NCBI GenBank assembly: GCA_965247355.1
Contig: OZ252011.1
Location: forward strand, 2,170,001 to 2,234,000
Direction of reading: 5' to 3'
DNA length: 64,000 bases
Source: RHLJ01 sp965247355
GTDB lineage: Bacteria; Bacteroidota; Rhodothermia; Balneolales; Balneolaceae
Part shown: piece after piece, positions 26,397 through 36,121 of the stretch
How positions within the stretch are numbered: position 1 is the stretch's first letter
Layout of the letters: each line of letters starts with the position of its first letter
Program-made: the position numbers and the translations under genes
Notes under the pieces: model-generated
The model's database searches: none
Told to the model about the DNA's origin: nothing
The model's input: only the letters and a program-made list of their open reading frames with translations

Positions 26397-29042
26397 ATGT
26401 TCGAATTAGAAAAAGCAATCAAAAACTGGAAGCGAAGTCTTCGAAAAAACCGAGCATATGAAGATGGAGATATTGAAGAGCTGGAATCTCACCTTCGGGA
26501 TAGAATAGATGAATTGATTGAGTCGGGCGAATCACCCGAACATGCTTTTGAGCAGGCTACAGGTGAAATTGGAAATGTTGAAACAGTTGCTAAAGAGTTC
26601 TATAAAACTATAACTACGAAACCCTACCTGGACAATTCCACCGGAATAACTTGGGGTATCCTGAATAATTTTATCAAAATTTCACGAAGAAACCTTTTCA
26701 GGAATAAATTATATGCCTCGTTAAATATTTTAGGATTGGTAATTGGTATTACCAGTGCTCTTTTTATCTATCTGTTTATCCAAAATGAATTAAGCTACGA
26801 TACCTTTCATGAGAAAGGTGACCGTATCTATAAAGTGCATCGCTTGATGGAAAGACCCGAGGGCACAGAGCTTGTTGGGATTACTTCAAATCCATTTAAA
26901 GCGGGACTGGAAGCTGAGTTTCCGGAAATGATTGAAATGGCAGCCACTCTCGGGCCAGGGGATGGAGTAGTTACTATTGATGATCAGAATTTTATGGAGC
27001 CGCGTTTGTATATGGCTGATAAAAATTTCTTTCAGGTATTTACTTATCCATTTATTACGGGTAATCCGGAAACAGCATTAACTGAACCATATACCGTTGT
27101 TCTTTCTCAAGAAACTGCCCAAAAGTATTTTAACAATGAGAACCCGATTGGGAAAACCATCATCATTGATGGGGAAGAAAGCTTTGAAGTCACTGGAGTT
27201 TTTTCGGTACCAGAAAGAGCTAAAAGTCACGTAAATTTTGACCTCGCAGTAAGCATTGTCACTTTTAGCGATTACGATTTCTATAATGAATGGGGGTGGA
27301 ATCAAGTACATACGTATGCACTATTAAGTGACGGAGTTCAGTTGGCAGATATCGAAGCTCAACTCCCTGCTTTTATGGATAAATATTTCGGAGATAATAT
27401 GGCGCAAATGAACCGCCGTATTGATCTTAATCTAATGCCGTTGAAAGAGGTCTACTTCTCTAATTTCCTTGCATTCGACTGGCAAGTCGAACATGGGGAT
27501 AAAAAAGTGATTTATATTTTCGGGATTATTGCAATTCTTATTATAGTAGTGGCGGGAGTAAATTTTATTAACCTCGCAACAGCGCGTTCTGTTAGTCGAG
27601 CCAAAGAGGTCGGGGTGAGAAAAACGTTAGGAGCACAGAAGCTCGTCCTCTTCACTCAGTTTATGTCCGAAGCTTTTTTAATGGCTTTTATGGCAGGTTT
27701 CATTTCTTTTATCCTTGTTCACTTTTTACTGCCACCTTTTGAGCAGTTGATTGGTACGTCGATTTCAGTTGATCTGTTCTCGCCCGAGATTTTACTTATA
27801 ACTGCCTCCATTTTACTACTAACCGGTTTTTTAGCGGGAGTATACCCTGCCATTTTTCTCTCATCATTCAAACCTATTAAAGCATTGAAAGAAAAAATAA
27901 GCTTCGGTACTTCCCAAATAGTAATACGGAAAGGGCTAATTATTTTTCAATTTGTGATCTCAAGCTTACTGATTATTGGGGTTTCTATAGTGAACAAACA
28001 ACTGGATTATATTTCCAATAAATCGCTGGGATTTCAGCCTGATCAACTTTTGGATATTTCAGTGAATAACAGAACAGCAAGACAGAATTTACCCCAAATG
28101 CTAGAGCAGTTAAAAACGATTCCAGGTATTGAGGAAGTAAGTGTTATGTCTGGTTCTCCGGGTGGCTTTTTTGATAATTATTCATTTAATGTAGAAGGCT
28201 ATGAAAACCCTTTGACAATGAATACCCTCTTTATTGACGATAGTTTTTCTGAGGTTTTTGATTTAGAAATGATAACAGGCCGTGACTTTGATAAAGCCTA
28301 CTCTACAGATTCCGCTTCAGCTATCATCATCAACAAAAAAGCAGCTGATTTCCTTGGTTGGGATGTTCAGGAAGCTATTGGTAAACAAATTGGAAATGCA
28401 TCACGAGATGAAGTTCCACGAACAGTCATTGGAGTTGTTGAAGATTTTCACTTTGCCTCACTACATCACCAGATTGACCCTTTGGCGGTTTCGATGACCA
28501 GAGATTATAGAAATATAGTTGTAAAGATAAGTACCGAAAGTATTTCTGGGTTACTCCCACAGATTACCGACATCTGGAACAATTTCTCACCATTATATCC
28601 AATCGAGTATCGTTTTGTGAATGAACAGTTTGCAGAGCTCTACGAAAGTGATACACGACAAAGAAAGGTCTTCTTTGCCTTCTCTATCATTGCCATTGTT
28701 GTCGCCTGCCTCGGGTTATTTGGATTGGCCACTTTCAATGCCGAGAAAAGAAGTAAAGAAATGGGAATTCGGAAAATTCTGGGAGCCACAATGAGTGACT
28801 TACTGTTAGCCTTTAACAAAGAAGTACTCATTATAATCTCTATCTCTTTCGCAATTGCCGTACCGCTCACCTATTTACTGGCTGAAGAATGGTTACAAAA
28901 CTATGCGTATCGAATCAATAATGGAGTGACCAGCTACATCATAGCCGGGGTAGTTGTCATGGTGTTAGCCATCATTACTGTAAGCTATCAAACCGTAAAA
29001 GTCGCTTGGGCTAATCCAGTTAACAGTTTAAAGGATGAATAG
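26397..29042 (+). CDS. FtsX/MacB-type orphan ABC permease with prefix domain (2 of 3)
   Basis: 881 residues from ATG 26397, aligned with the paralogues' MFELEKAI start; an ATG at 26388 overlaps the previous stop. Architecture is the same: prefix domain, helix ASLNILGLVIGITSALFIYL, two MacB_PCD and two FtsX blocks, with coupling loops SVSRAKEVGVRKTLGA and KRSKEMGIRKILGA. The periplasmic domains differ strongly from the first copy, so the three proteins are likely to have different outer partners or ligands. One base separates it from the first permease. Confidence 0.85.
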   Translation: MFELEKAIKNWKRSLRKNRAYEDGDIEELESHLRDRIDELIESGESPEHAFEQATGEIGNVETVAKEFYKTITTKPYLDNSTGITWGILNNFIKISRRNLFRNKLYASLNILGLVIGITSALFIYLFIQNELSYDTFHEKGDRIYKVHRLMERPEGTELVGITSNPFKAGLEAEFPEMIEMAATLGPGDGVVTIDDQNFMEPRLYMADKNFFQVFTYPFITGNPETALTEPYTVVLSQETAQKYFNNENPIGKTIIIDGEESFEVTGVFSVPERAKSHVNFDLAVSIVTFSDYDFYNEWGWNQVHTYALLSDGVQLADIEAQLPAFMDKYFGDNMAQMNRRIDLNLMPLKEVYFSNFLAFDWQVEHGDKKVIYIFGIIAILIIVVAGVNFINLATARSVSRAKEVGVRKTLGAQKLVLFTQFMSEAFLMAFMAGFISFILVHFLLPPFEQLIGTSISVDLFSPEILLITASILLLTGFLAGVYPAIFLSSFKPIKALKEKISFGTSQIVIRKGLIIFQFVISSLLIIGVSIVNKQLDYISNKSLGFQPDQLLDISVNNRTARQNLPQMLEQLKTIPGIEEVSVMSGSPGGFFDNYSFNVEGYENPLTMNTLFIDDSFSEVFDLEMITGRDFDKAYSTDSASAIIINKKAADFLGWDVQEAIGKQIGNASRDEVPRTVIGVVEDFHFASLHHQIDPLAVSMTRDYRNIVVKISTESISGLLPQITDIWNNFSPLYPIEYRFVNEQFAELYESDTRQRKVFFAFSIIAIVVACLGLFGLATFNAEKRSKEMGIRKILGATMSDLLLAFNKEVLIIISISFAIAVPLTYLLAEEWLQNYAYRINNGVTSYIIAGVVVMVLAIITVSYQTVKVAWANPVNSLKDE

Positions 29043-29051
29043 GAGTAAATT

Positions 29052-31730
29052 ATGTACGATTTAGAAAACGCCATTCGAAACTGGAAAAAAAAGCTCCATA
29101 AAAACACCGGATATGAAGATGGAGATATTGAAGAGCTGGATTCTCATTTAAGAGATCGGATTGAGGCTTTGGAAGAACAAGGTCACTACACCAAAAATGC
29201 ATTCAGGATTGCAATTGAGGAATTGGGCCAACCAGAAGATATTAGTAACGAGTTGGCAAAAACCAGAAGTACATTATCCAAATCATCTGATTTGAATTCA
29301 TTCGCTCAAATTTTGCATTTACTTCCTAGTTTTCTCAGCTCGGGAATAAGAAATATTGTTAAGAGAAAAGGCATTTCTTTTTTAAATGTCATTGGTCTTT
29401 CGATAGGAATTGCAGCAGCCATATTGATTGCACAATATGTTTCGTTCGAGTACAGCTATGATTCTTTTCATCACAAAAAGGATCGGATTTACCGGGTTAG
29501 CTTAACCAGTTATCAAAATGGAGCCTTTGCATGGCAATCTGCAACATCATACCCGGCAATTGCACCGGAAGTAATAAATACATTCCCGGAAGTGGAATCA
29601 GCAGTTCGTTTATACCCGGGACGTGGAGTGTTTTCTTTTACAAATGAGAATGGCACAAAAATTTCATTCAGAGAAGAACATGGTTTTTATGCAGACTCAG
29701 GTTTCTTTGATGTTTTCTCTTTAGATCTCAAATCCGGAAATGTCCAGAGTGCGCTGCACTTGCCATTTAACATTATTATATCTGAATCAATGGCGGAAAA
29801 GTACTTCAGGGATTCAGATCCAATTGGGAAAACTTTGACTCTTAATAATGTGAATGAGTTCACAATTACCGGAGTTTTTAATGATTATCCAAAAAACTCT
29901 CATTTGGATATAGATTATTTACTCTCTTATAACACGCTTGAAATTCTTAGGGGGGAAGCAGTAAATACAAGCTGGGGATGGTACTCCTTTTATACCTACC
30001 TGCTCCTGAATAACGAGGCATCTGTTCAGCAGGTAACTGAAAAATTTCCGGAACTGCTTATAGCTAATAAAAGTGATTATTATGAGGGATCGAATACCAG
30101 AGAAGAACTTTCTCTGCAACCTCTTACTGAGATTTATTTATTCTCCCGCTTAAATGAAGAGGCGGGAGTTTCAGGGAATGGGTATGTACTCAAGTATCTT
30201 ATCATAATTGGCATAATAATTATTTTAATAGCCTGGATTAATTATGTGAATCTCACTACCGCCAAATCTGTCGATCGTGCTAAAGAAGTAGGTATTCGAA
30301 AAACTTCAGGTGCAACCAGAACTCAACTTATTTTTCAGTTTCTTAGTGAGTCCCTTTTAATGAATATTCTGGCATGCATTATAGCTGCGATATTAGCCTT
30401 TCTTTTCTTTCCCTTTTTGAAAGAATACACTCCAAATCTTGAAGCCCTGTACTTGTTTTCCAATAGTTCATTTTGGATTGTACTGGGAGGTTTGATTGTA
30501 ACCGGAACTCTTTTTTCGGGACTTTATCCGGCTTTTATTCTTTCATCCTTTTTACCGAGTTCCATTTTAAAAGGCTCGTTAACTCATACTTCAAAAGGAA
30601 TTAAGCTAAGACGCGGATTGGTTACCGTTCAGTTTGCTGTTTCATTAATCTTAATTGTTTTGACAATTACCATTTTCAAACAAGTTAATTATATGAGAAA
30701 CCAGGAAGTCGGACTGGATATTGAACAGAAGCTTGTACTCCGGGGACCCGTATATAACGAAAATGACCTGTCATATTCGACAAGGTTTGAACAATTGAAA
30801 GATGATCTTAAATCAATTCCCGGAATTAATAGTGTTAGTAATTCTTCCTATGTTCCTGGTCAAGAAATCCGTTGGACCACCAGACTGTCTCGTGATGATA
30901 TACAAAGTGCTACCCAGAATACGGTTTATATGTCTGCGATAGATTACGAATTTGTAAATGATTACGAATTAAATCTATTAGCGGGAAGAAATTTTTCGGA
31001 AGCCTTTCCTACAGATACACAGGCTATTCTCATCAATAAACAAGCTTTGGATTTATTTGAATTTTCTACCCCTGAACAAGCCCTGGAACACTCCCTGAGT
31101 GAGTACCGTATTGTTGGTGTTTTTGATAACTACTATCAATCAGGACTAAACCACCCTTTTATTCCAATGGTCTTTTTGCTTCAAACTGATGAATCACGAT
31201 TCATAACGCTAAGTTTGGAAAATGCTTCTATTCAACAAACTTTAGCTTCTGTTGAACAAACTTACCGTGATATTTTTATAGAAAGTCCTTTCGAGTTCTT
31301 TTTCCTTGATACCTATTTTAACCGGTTATACCAATCAGACCAACAATTTGGGAATGTGTTCACAGCATTCTCGTTACTTGCCATCTTTATTTCATGTCTA
31401 GGATTATTTGGTCTTGCATCGTTGGTCATCATTCAACGAAAAAAGGAAATTGGTATAAGAAAAGTACTTGGTGCAAACGTTTTCCATACATCATTCATCA
31501 TACTTAATGAGTTTTGGAAACTACTTATTATAGCTGCTGTTCTCGGTTTTCCTGTTGCCTATATATTTGCAAATTATTGGCTAAAAAGTTTTCCAAATAG
31601 AATTGAAGTAGGTCCGGGTGTTTTCTTACTAGCCTTTACAACGATCTTAATAATTACTGTAATCAGTATTAGTTATCACTTAATTAAAAGCATAAAGATG
31701 AAGCCGGTTGATTCATTAAAATCCGAATAA
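29052..31730 (+). CDS. FtsX/MacB-type orphan ABC permease with prefix domain (3 of 3)
   Basis: 892 residues. Begins MYDLENAIRNWKKKLHKNTG with the same prefix domain, then VIGLSIGIAAAILIAQYVSF, two MacB_PCD and two FtsX blocks (KSVDRAKEVGIRKTSGA; QRKKEIGIRKVLGA). It lies nine bases after the second permease and ends the operon. No terminator hairpin follows; the next bases hold the dyads described separately. Confidence 0.85.
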   Translation: MYDLENAIRNWKKKLHKNTGYEDGDIEELDSHLRDRIEALEEQGHYTKNAFRIAIEELGQPEDISNELAKTRSTLSKSSDLNSFAQILHLLPSFLSSGIRNIVKRKGISFLNVIGLSIGIAAAILIAQYVSFEYSYDSFHHKKDRIYRVSLTSYQNGAFAWQSATSYPAIAPEVINTFPEVESAVRLYPGRGVFSFTNENGTKISFREEHGFYADSGFFDVFSLDLKSGNVQSALHLPFNIIISESMAEKYFRDSDPIGKTLTLNNVNEFTITGVFNDYPKNSHLDIDYLLSYNTLEILRGEAVNTSWGWYSFYTYLLLNNEASVQQVTEKFPELLIANKSDYYEGSNTREELSLQPLTEIYLFSRLNEEAGVSGNGYVLKYLIIIGIIIILIAWINYVNLTTAKSVDRAKEVGIRKTSGATRTQLIFQFLSESLLMNILACIIAAILAFLFFPFLKEYTPNLEALYLFSNSSFWIVLGGLIVTGTLFSGLYPAFILSSFLPSSILKGSLTHTSKGIKLRRGLVTVQFAVSLILIVLTITIFKQVNYMRNQEVGLDIEQKLVLRGPVYNENDLSYSTRFEQLKDDLKSIPGINSVSNSSYVPGQEIRWTTRLSRDDIQSATQNTVYMSAIDYEFVNDYELNLLAGRNFSEAFPTDTQAILINKQALDLFEFSTPEQALEHSLSEYRIVGVFDNYYQSGLNHPFIPMVFLLQTDESRFITLSLENASIQQTLASVEQTYRDIFIESPFEFFFLDTYFNRLYQSDQQFGNVFTAFSLLAIFISCLGLFGLASLVIIQRKKEIGIRKVLGANVFHTSFIILNEFWKLLIIAAVLGFPVAYIFANYWLKSFPNRIEVGPGVFLLAFTTILIITVISISYHLIKSIKMKPVDSLKSE

Positions 31731-31736
31731 TGATAC

Positions 31737-31780
31737 TGTCCAAAATCGAACACTTATTGTTGATTTTCGAACACTTATTG
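31737..31780 (+). promoter_or_regulatory. two dyads in 21-base phase, possible activator sites
   Basis: CGAACACTTATTG occurs at 31747-31759 and at 31768-31780, exactly 21 bases apart. Each is the right half of an imperfect dyad TGT-N10-ACA (TGTCCAAAATCGAACA at 31737-31752; TGTTGATTTTCGAACA at 31758-31773). Two helical turns put both sites on one face of the DNA. The array is 75-105 bases upstream of the -24/-12-like element at 31827. Confidence 0.45.
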
Positions 31781-31826
31781 CGGTAATAACATCAAAAAAG
31801 ACTCACAATTAGACTTTATGTAACTT

Positions 31827-31842
31827 TGGTATGATTGTTGAC
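31827..31842 (+). promoter_or_regulatory. possible sigma-54 (-24/-12) promoter
   Basis: TGGTATGATTGTTGAC matches the sigma-54 pattern TGGCAC-N5-TTGCA in spacing, with GG at -24 and TTG at -12; it deviates at two C positions. Transcription would start near 31853, 25 bases before the ATG at 31878. The phased dyads upstream would suit an enhancer-binding activator. Confidence 0.4.
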
Positions 31843-31877
31843 GTTAGGAACACAGCCTTAATCAAACCCGAATTATT

Positions 31878-32168
31878 ATGCATAATGTACGTGTACAGTT
31901 TACGATCCCAAATGTAGATAAAGTCGCAAATCTTGATGTTTATGTGAACGGAGAAAAGCGAAATCTTCGTTTTCGTGTTGAGACTTTTGAATGGGATGAC
32001 GAAAATGGAAGTTCCGAAAATTTGGTCTCTTTACTTAGATATCGCATCTTAAATTATGATTCAGAATGGGAACTTTATCACATTGGCACACCCTATGAAG
32101 GCAGTATTCCGGTCACTTTCCGGCATAAAACTTCCTCCGAAGATTCAGATTCTATTAAGGAAGACTAA
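31878..32168 (+). CDS. conserved-looking hypothetical protein, 96 residues
   Basis: I do not recognise this family. The protein begins MHNVRVQFTIPNVDKVANLD and is predicted mostly beta-strand, with a charged tail SSEDSDSIKED. It has no signal peptide or membrane helix. It is the first gene after a possible sigma-54 promoter and its end overlaps the serine hydrolase frame, so it may be co-translated with it. Confidence 0.55.
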   Translation: MHNVRVQFTIPNVDKVANLDVYVNGEKRNLRFRVETFEWDDENGSSENLVSLLRYRILNYDSEWELYHIGTPYEGSIPVTFRHKTSSEDSDSIKED

Positions 32169-33186
32169 ACTCCTTTTATTGTGGATTGGATTTCTGATTA
32201 TATCCGCACCAATTGTTGCCCAACCTTCATCGGAAGATAAGGACAAGCTTTCCGAAATTTTTGAGAAAGCGGATGAGATTTCATCACTTAGAAGTCTGCT
32301 TATTCAACAGCATGGAGAATTACTGGGGGAATCTTTTTTTAATGGACGCTCTCCAAACCGACCTTTCAACATAAAATCTGCATCGAAAAGTATTATGGGT
32401 TTGTTGGTAGGTATTGCCATTGAAGAAGGCTTTATCCCATCTGTTGACGAGCCCATTGTTACCTACTTTCCCCAATATTTTGAAGAGAATCCCGATCCCA
32501 GAAAAGAACAAATTACTGTTCGAAATCTACTGAGTATGCAGGCAGGACTTCGTTCTACCAGTTCCGGGAATTACGGAGCCTGGGTTATGAGCCGGAACTG
32601 GGTCGAGTATGCCCTCGATCAGGATTTTGTGTCTGATGTCGGAGGTCGAATGGTTTACAGTACCGGAACCTCTCACTTACTTTCTGTAATTGTAGCCAAG
32701 GCGTCCGGAATAAGTACCAAAGCCTTTGCTGAAAAATATCTGTTCGATCCTCTGGATATTACAGTTGGAGGCTGGGACAGAGATCCACAAGGCTATTATA
32801 TGGGCGGAAATAACCTAGCACTCAAGCCATTCGATATGCTTAAAATCGGACAAATGCTCATTAATAAAGGAGTTTGGAATGGAGAACAAATCATCTCTAT
32901 GGATTGGATTATCGACTCTTTTAAAACCTATACTTACAGCAACTATAATCCATATGGCTATGGATACCAGTGGTGGAATAAGAAAACCGGAAAATACACC
33001 ACTCTTTTTGCATGGGGACACGGTGGGCAATACATTATGATGATCCCTGAACTAGATGCAGTGATAGTAATGACTTCATCCGTAACTAATGAAAGCCGTA
33101 GAAGAACTTATAAACGCCCTGTATTTACTTTACTGGAAGATCATATAATCCCATTTCTCGAAACAAATTTAGATAATGAAAGCTGA
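32095..33186 (+). CDS. serine hydrolase, beta-lactamase class C/S12 family
   Basis: About 363 residues. An exported penicillin-binding-protein-like hydrolase: a hydrophobic signal LLLLWIGFLIISAPIVAQ, then catalytic SxxK in NIKSASKSIMGLL, the Tyr motif in MVYSTGTSHLL, and HGG in WGHGGQYIMMIP as the KTG equivalent. It may act on esters, peptides or D-amino-acid bonds. The start is uncertain: ATG 32095 lies 73 bases inside the upstream gene, ATG 32056 is further up, and no ATG, GTG or TTG suits the signal peptide better. It overlaps the next gene by 11 bases. Confidence 0.83.
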   Translation: MKAVFRSLSGIKLPPKIQILLRKTKLLLLWIGFLIISAPIVAQPSSEDKDKLSEIFEKADEISSLRSLLIQQHGELLGESFFNGRSPNRPFNIKSASKSIMGLLVGIAIEEGFIPSVDEPIVTYFPQYFEENPDPRKEQITVRNLLSMQAGLRSTSSGNYGAWVMSRNWVEYALDQDFVSDVGGRMVYSTGTSHLLSVIVAKASGISTKAFAEKYLFDPLDITVGGWDRDPQGYYMGGNNLALKPFDMLKIGQMLINKGVWNGEQIISMDWIIDSFKTYTYSNYNPYGYGYQWWNKKTGKYTTLFAWGHGGQYIMMIPELDAVIVMTSSVTNESRRRTYKRPVFTLLEDHIIPFLETNLDNES

Positions 33187-33685
33187 GTATATCCAAAAAC
33201 TTTTCCGCTATAACTACTGGGCAAATGATCATCTTTTTGATGTTCTAAGGTCGATAAAACAGGATGAATTTATACATGAAGTTTCAGGTGGACATAGTTC
33301 TATAAGAAATACTATTGTTCACATGCTCAGTGCTGAATGGGGATGGATTTCACGTTCAGGAGGACCGAAAAGAAAAGAGAAACTACTTCCCGAGTTATTT
33401 ATTAATCCGGATCAGATTATTTCTAAGTGGAAATCTTTGGAACCTTCTTTTTTAAAGTACATTGATCGCCTTGATGAGGATCAATTACAGGAGAATGTAG
33501 TTTACCTGAATGGGAAGGGAGAAGAATGTTCAATGCCCAGAAATGAGTTACTTCAGCATATCATCATCCATAATACACATCACCGTGGACAAATCGCTTT
33601 AGATCTTAGAATGCTGGGTTATACACCCGGTAATTTTGATATCCTTTTCTATTTTGCAGAAGTAGGCGGGAATAAAGCCTGGTAA
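33176..33685 (+). CDS. DinB-family protein
   Basis: 169 residues. A four-helix DinB/YfiT-like fold: start YIQKLFRYNYWANDHLFDVL, the first metal His in TIVHMLSAEWGWI, and a C-terminal HIIIHNTHHRGQIALDLRML with the two remaining His ligands. DinB-like proteins are metal-dependent enzymes, often thiol transferases, with many undefined members. The ATG overlaps the serine hydrolase stop, so the pair is co-translated. Confidence 0.85.
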   Translation: MKAEYIQKLFRYNYWANDHLFDVLRSIKQDEFIHEVSGGHSSIRNTIVHMLSAEWGWISRSGGPKRKEKLLPELFINPDQIISKWKSLEPSFLKYIDRLDEDQLQENVVYLNGKGEECSMPRNELLQHIIIHNTHHRGQIALDLRMLGYTPGNFDILFYFAEVGGNKAW

Positions 33686-33774
33686 GCATTCTCAAGCAAT
33701 CTGTTTACTTTCTACCGACGAACACTTTCCGTAACTTTAGATTCTTAATTTTCAAACTCGGAGAGTACGATTTC

Positions 33775-35460
33775 ATGAAGATATCCAGAATACTATTTGT
33801 TGGCTTATTAATTGCCTTACCATCTCAACTGTTTGGGTTTCAAACTGTGACAGAATCCAATCAGGATGGATATTTATCTAATCCCAGGAGAGCAGTTCAC
33901 ACATTTCTACACTGGCAGCAACAGGGACATCAAAATCTGGATCGTGTAATTCTTCCCTTTAAACTTTCGGATGAGCCCAAGGAAGAAAAAATTGAATTGG
34001 CTACCGAACTTAGAAAAATATTGGATGCACGTGGACTATTGGTTGTGTATGAAAATGTCCCAAATAACCCAAGTTATACCGATAGTCTTTCCGGGCTGAA
34101 TCAGTACATTTTATTCGATGAACTCCCCGAAGTCTATCTCACCAGAGAAAACAATCAGTGGGTATTTTCCTCTGCCACCATCCAACAAATTCCGGATTTA
34201 TATCAGGCTACATTTTCAGGAGTAGTTGAAGCTCTGATTGACCGACTCCCGGAATGGAGCCAGAATGAGTGGCTTGGAGTTGAGATATGGCAGTATCTGG
34301 CCGTCTTCATCTGGTTATTACTTGGTGTTGTTTTGAGGAAAATCTTCGAGTTCATTTTGGATAACTATATCAGAAAGATTACCCAAAAAACCAGATTTAC
34401 GTGGGATGATGATTTACTGGACGGAGTGGAACGTCCGGCTGGTTTTATTTTCCTGATGGCGTTCTTCCTCGTTAGTTACACTAATCTTCAGCTCTCTGTA
34501 ACAATTAACCTCTACCTCTCTACTATTCTTGAGATTGCTATTTCGGTAGGATTTGTTTGGCTTTTTTACAATCTGGCGGATGTATTTGCGAAGTATCTGA
34601 GTGTTATCACTTCTAAAACAGAGAATAAGCTGGATGATCAGCTGGTACCTCTTATCCGGAAAACATTGCGGTTTTTTATTGTGGTGATGGGAGTTATTTT
34701 GATTCTTCAAAACAATGGGTATAATGTCGCTTCACTTATTGCAGGGCTGGGAATTGGTGGACTTGCAGTTGCCCTCGCCGCAAAAGATACCCTTGCCAAT
34801 TTCTTCGGCTCGATTACCATTTTTGCCGACCGACCTTTTAAAATTGGTGACTGGATTAAAGTTGGAAATGTAGAAGGTGTGGTTGAAGAAGTTGGATTCA
34901 GAACCACAAGAGTTCGCACTTTTTATAATTCCCTGGTTTCGGTACCTAACTCACAGGTTGCCACCACCGACATCGACAATTATGGAATGCGACAGTATCG
35001 TCGTTTAAAAACCGTTTTAAACCTAACCTATTCCACTTCACCGGAACAAATGGAAGCATTTGTAGAAGGAATAAAAGGTATTGTAAAAGCGAATAAACAC
35101 TTCCGGCAGGATTTTTATGAAGTGCATTTTAATTCCTTCGGTGCCCATTCTCTGGATGTATTAATCTACGTATTTTTTGATGTCCCTGACTGGAGTACAG
35201 AGCTTCAACAACGGCATAATTTCTTTTTAGAAATTCTTCGCCTTGCTAAAGAATTAGGAGTAGAATTCGCTTTTCCAACACAAACACTCCATGTGGATTC
35301 TTTCTTCAAAGATCAACCAAGAGAAGTGGGTGAATCAAGAACGGAAGATGAGCTGGCAACTGGAATACAAGCTTTTGGTCCGGGTGGTGAAAAAGGAAAC
35401 CCGGATGGATTGAGAATTTTTAAAGACGGCAAAGAAGTGGATTTTGGAGCAGATAAATAA
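33775..35460 (+). CDS. mechanosensitive channel, MscS family
   Basis: 561 residues. A signal peptide (MKISRILFVGLLIALPSQL) leads into a 170-residue periplasmic domain, then three or four helices from about residue 170 and the MscS core: GLGIGGLAVALAAKDTLANF is the pore helix, GSITIFADRPFKIGDW begins the beta domain, and FYNSLVSVPNSQV follows. The C-terminal 150 residues are the vestibule and an acidic tail. It should release solutes on hypo-osmotic shock. It is transcribed alone, 90 bases after the DinB gene. Confidence 0.92.
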   Translation: MKISRILFVGLLIALPSQLFGFQTVTESNQDGYLSNPRRAVHTFLHWQQQGHQNLDRVILPFKLSDEPKEEKIELATELRKILDARGLLVVYENVPNNPSYTDSLSGLNQYILFDELPEVYLTRENNQWVFSSATIQQIPDLYQATFSGVVEALIDRLPEWSQNEWLGVEIWQYLAVFIWLLLGVVLRKIFEFILDNYIRKITQKTRFTWDDDLLDGVERPAGFIFLMAFFLVSYTNLQLSVTINLYLSTILEIAISVGFVWLFYNLADVFAKYLSVITSKTENKLDDQLVPLIRKTLRFFIVVMGVILILQNNGYNVASLIAGLGIGGLAVALAAKDTLANFFGSITIFADRPFKIGDWIKVGNVEGVVEEVGFRTTRVRTFYNSLVSVPNSQVATTDIDNYGMRQYRRLKTVLNLTYSTSPEQMEAFVEGIKGIVKANKHFRQDFYEVHFNSFGAHSLDVLIYVFFDVPDWSTELQQRHNFFLEILRLAKELGVEFAFPTQTLHVDSFFKDQPREVGESRTEDELATGIQAFGPGGEKGNPDGLRIFKDGKEVDFGADK

Positions 35461-35521
35461 TCAAACCGCCCGTTTATCCATCAGCGTTCTCAAAAAAACA
35501 AAATTCTAAACCATTCAGCAT

Positions 35522-35552
35522 AAAAAAACCTGCTACAAATAATGTAGCAGGT
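35522..35552 (-). terminator. intrinsic terminator of the bacilliredoxin gene
   Basis: Stem ACCTGCTACA (35528-35537) pairs with TGTAGCAGGT (35543-35552) around a five-base loop. Read leftward, it is followed by seven T (the A run at 35522-35528), placed just after the minus-strand gene ending at 35579. Confidence 0.85.
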
Positions 35553-35578
35553 CTTCTTAAAAGAACTTTTGAATAATT

Positions 35579-36034
35579 TTAGCTTTCTTCGCCTTCTTTT
35601 TCTTTGTTAGCAAAGGCTTCGAAAACCATTTTGAGATCCGCAGCCACATCCTGACTGGTTCTTCCTTCTATTCTGTGACGTGGGATCATTGCTTTAATCT
35701 CGCCATCTACAAAGTATGCGAACGAAGGAGATGACGGTGGAAATTCACTAAAATAAGCACGTGCATGTGCCGTAGCTTCTTTATCCTGTCCGGCAAATAC
35801 AGTAACCATGTGATCAGGTTTAGCTTCTGAGTTCTGAAGTGCAATTCCTAAACCGGGGCGTGCATTTCCTGCAGCGCAACCACAAACTGAGTTAATTGCC
35901 AGTAACATCGTGCCTTTATATTCTTTCATCGCACGATCTACATCTTCTGTAGTTTTTAGTTCTTCTACTCCAAACTGGGTGAGTTCTTCTCTCATCCATG
36001 AAGTGTCGGGGCCCATTCCAAATCCAAATTGCAT
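35579..36034 (-). CDS. BrxA/BrxB-family bacilliredoxin
   Basis: 151 residues, the family's usual size. The CGC motif (Cys51 and Cys53 in AINSVCGCAAGNARPG) identifies it as a bacilliredoxin of the YphP/YqiW type, a thioredoxin-fold protein that removes bacillithiol from S-thiolated proteins. It also has the SPSFAYFVDGEIKAMIPRHR region of the family. It is the downstream neighbour of the superoxide dismutase on the same strand, both with own terminators, so oxidative defence is the shared theme. Confidence 0.9.
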   Translation of the reverse strand: MQFGFGMGPDTSWMREELTQFGVEELKTTEDVDRAMKEYKGTMLLAINSVCGCAAGNARPGLGIALQNSEAKPDHMVTVFAGQDKEATAHARAYFSEFPPSSPSFAYFVDGEIKAMIPRHRIEGRTSQDVAADLKMVFEAFANKEKEGEES

Positions 36035-36121
36035 AATATTTTCTCCAGGTTTAATTCAATAATAATTTAAGCATTTTTCGTAACGAAGACGAATGACCAG
36101 TGACCTGAGACTAAGGATAAT

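Noticed and set aside
23795..31730. MacB efflux pump reading of the three permeases
   Set aside because: No ABC ATPase, membrane-fusion protein or outer-membrane channel is encoded beside them; orphan (ADOP-like) permease is the better fit.
34414..34710. antisense frame within mscS
   Set aside because: Lies wholly inside the strong MscS core on the opposite strand and resembles no family.
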